The position numbers and the translations under genes are program-made. From the NCBI GenBank assembly GCA_000310025.1, contig FN649735.1, forward strand, positions 909,504-944,397: 34,894 nt of DNA, read 5' to 3'. Below, one piece after another: positions 34,501 to 34,894 of the stretch. Position 1 is the stretch's first letter, and the number at the start of each line of letters is the position of its first letter. Under the pieces are notes generated by a model. It was not told where the DNA came from. It saw only the letters and a program-made list of their open reading frames with translations, and did not search any database. Source of the DNA: Ectocarpus siliculosus (lineage: Eukaryota > Sar > Phaeophyceae > Ectocarpales > Ectocarpaceae).

Positions 34501-34719
34501 CAAAACATAAAAAGAGTACGCCCCCACCTACCTAGTGAGAGTCACGGAGCCCCCCTGGCCGTTGGCGAAGGTCACCTCCACCTCCGTCTCCGACGCGTTG
34601 GAGAGCCTCTCCCTCGCCGCCCTGGCTTTCTCGATCAGCCGCCTGGTGGCCACGGGGCTTGACCGGGGGTCTCCGCCTCCAAGGCTGGTGATCTCGTCGA
34701 AGAGCCACTCCGTAATCGC
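28468..34719 (-). CDS. Divergent Hsp70-family protein ending after the ATPase domain (5' partial)
   Basis: Six minus-strand exons keep phase: 34719-34532, 32070-32014, 31575 to about 31341, 30559-30431 (or from 30541), 29378-29274 and 28545-28468. The first exon matches Hsp70 subdomain IIB, with AITEWLFDEI, the helix LIEKARAARERLSNASETEV and VTLTR. The second continues RAKMESLIMEPLKR, equivalent to the LTRAKFESL region. The third begins EVAIMADISLP and carries a Lys/Arg-rich insertion (RKEQAKARKKARSQSKSLRK) absent from canonical Hsp70. The fourth has MVDKVVLVGGATRMPCVQ, the adenosine-binding signature. The fifth has TVDPDRAVALGAAAFAGILE, the end of the ATPase domain. The last gives VEGQEVMTSWQASVYRMM and a stop, so there is no peptide-binding domain. 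It would bind and hydrolyse ATP, but how it engages clients is unknown. The P-loop half lies beyond the window. Introns are 438-2461 bp and repeat-filled. The donor of exon 3 is weak and its position uncertain. Confidence 0.85.
29064..29164. repeat. Two-copy tandem repeat, period 51 bp
   Basis: GACAAAATGGAC...GAG.G..ATCC.....TTCCGGCAAA occurs at 29064 and 29115. It lies in the last intron of the Hsp70-like gene. Confidence 0.75.
29575..29647 (+). pseudogene. tRNA-like sequence (tRNA relic or SINE head)
   Basis: An A box (TGGTCTAGTTGG, 29582-29593) and a B box (GGTTCGAATCC, 29626-29636) sit at tRNA spacing. The D stem, acceptor stem and part of the T stem do not pair, so this is not a working tRNA. 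A second A-box-like word, TGGCCTAGTGGA, follows at 29689. It lies in a Hsp70 intron, on the strand opposite the gene. Confidence 0.45.
30818..31310 (+). repeat. Dispersed repeat, copy B (in an intron)
   Basis: Second copy of the repeat at 4818-5405, here antisense to the Hsp70-like gene in the intron between its third and fourth visible exons. It lacks the doubled 67-bp leader but keeps the core, the open frame (30919-31073) and the tRNA-like end motif (31259-31300). Confidence 0.75.
32353..32585. mobile_element. MITE-like element, 233 bp
   Basis: The ends AGTGTCGTGAAAAAATAA and TTTTTATTCCGCGACACT are inverted, with seven perfect terminal bases and partial matching beyond. No clear target duplication is seen and the interior encodes nothing recognisable. 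It lies in the large Hsp70 intron. Confidence 0.35.
33649..33951. repeat. 303-bp palindrome (142-bp arms, 19-bp loop)
   Basis: Left arm 33649-33790 and right arm 33810-33951 are reverse complements at roughly 90% identity by eye, with no net indels. Each arm encodes, reading outward, an almost identical peptide from an ATG: minus strand from 33731 (MAKLTAEQATTLTCLLCG) and plus strand 33869-33967 (MPKLTAEQATTLTCLLCG, 32 codons to TGA). Both continue with HDEFGDGCKG. The minus-strand frame stays open to 33405. The palindrome lies in the 2.46-kb Hsp70 intron. Confidence 0.9.
34461..34501 (+). repeat. 41-bp tRNA-like motif, left of Hsp70 exon
   Basis: Begins CTCGAGGACGCG and contains GGTCAATGGTCT and AAGGCATGC. 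It is inverted relative to 34771-34812 with 5 mismatches in 41. TGGTCAATGGTCT resembles the A-box region of tRNA-Leu/Ser. Confidence 0.8.
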
Positions 34720-34770
34720 CTGGTCCGTTCGTTTTCCCGTCGGGGGCATCGCGGAGTATTAATCATTTTT

Positions 34771-34812
34771 TGCATGCCTTAGGTGTAAGACCATTGGCCA
34801 CGCGCCCTCGAG
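34771..34812 (-). repeat. 41-bp tRNA-like motif, right of Hsp70 exon
   Basis: The minus strand reads CTCGAGGGCGCGTGGCCAAT then GGTCTTACACCTAAGGCATGC. With 34461-34501 it forms an inverted pair around the exon 34532-34719. Confidence 0.8.
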
Positions 34813-34824
34813 AGGAAGGGGGGG

Positions 34825-34864
34825 GTGCACTCATAGTCGTGCATGCCGCAGTCGTTAGACCATG
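34825..34864 (-). repeat. tRNA-like end motif, further copy
   Basis: The minus strand reads CCATGGTCTAACGACTGCGG then CATGCACGACTATGAGTGCAC. It is nearly identical to the 3' end of dispersed repeat copy A (5365-5401). It is followed toward the window end by a run of 20 G (34873-34892). Confidence 0.7.
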
Positions 34865-34894
34865 GAGAGGACGGGGGGGGGGGGGGGGGGGGTT

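Overview
The window reads as nuclear DNA of a eukaryote with long introns, low gene density and many dispersed and tandem repeats. There are no bacterial operons. Genes are cut into short exons joined by GT..AG introns of about 80 to 2,460 bp. I found them by requiring acceptor, donor and codon phase to agree from exon to exon. A tyrosine-recombinase element, a receptor-like EGF/multi-pass membrane gene, trinucleotide-rich introns and a short TTAGGG-type tract would suit a brown alga or another stramenopile. That placement is inference.

Layout. 1-2196: the 3' end of a mobile element, made of a tyrosine recombinase frame followed by two identical 190-bp direct repeats around a poly-T tract and a minisatellite. 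This matches the end of a DIRS/Ngaro-like retrotransposon. 3604-9219 (+): a split gene for a protein with an EGF-like module and at least six membrane segments; its 3' end is unresolved. 9483-13187: mostly non-coding, bounded by two copies of a repeat with an (AAC)n tail. 13969-18960 (-): a six-exon coiled-coil protein of about 700 residues, phase-consistent throughout. 21322-22028 (-) and 22602-25315 (+): two weaker gene models without recognisable domains. 25842-26587: a 746-bp element with 32-bp terminal inverted repeats, a 5-bp target duplication and an internal array of hairpin-forming repeats. 28468-34719 and beyond (-): the 3' half of a divergent Hsp70-family gene in six visible exons, ending just after the ATPase domain.

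How the pieces relate. The protein genes show no shared pathway. The repeats do connect the region. One dispersed repeat lies in an intron of both the membrane-protein gene and the Hsp70 gene. A tRNA-like 41-bp motif recurs five times and brackets one Hsp70 exon as an inverted pair. An Hsp70 intron holds a 303-bp palindrome whose two arms encode the same short cysteine-containing peptide. The strongest leads are the palindrome, the hairpin-array element, the exon-bracketing inverted repeats, the ATPase-only Hsp70 and the split-repeat recombinase element.
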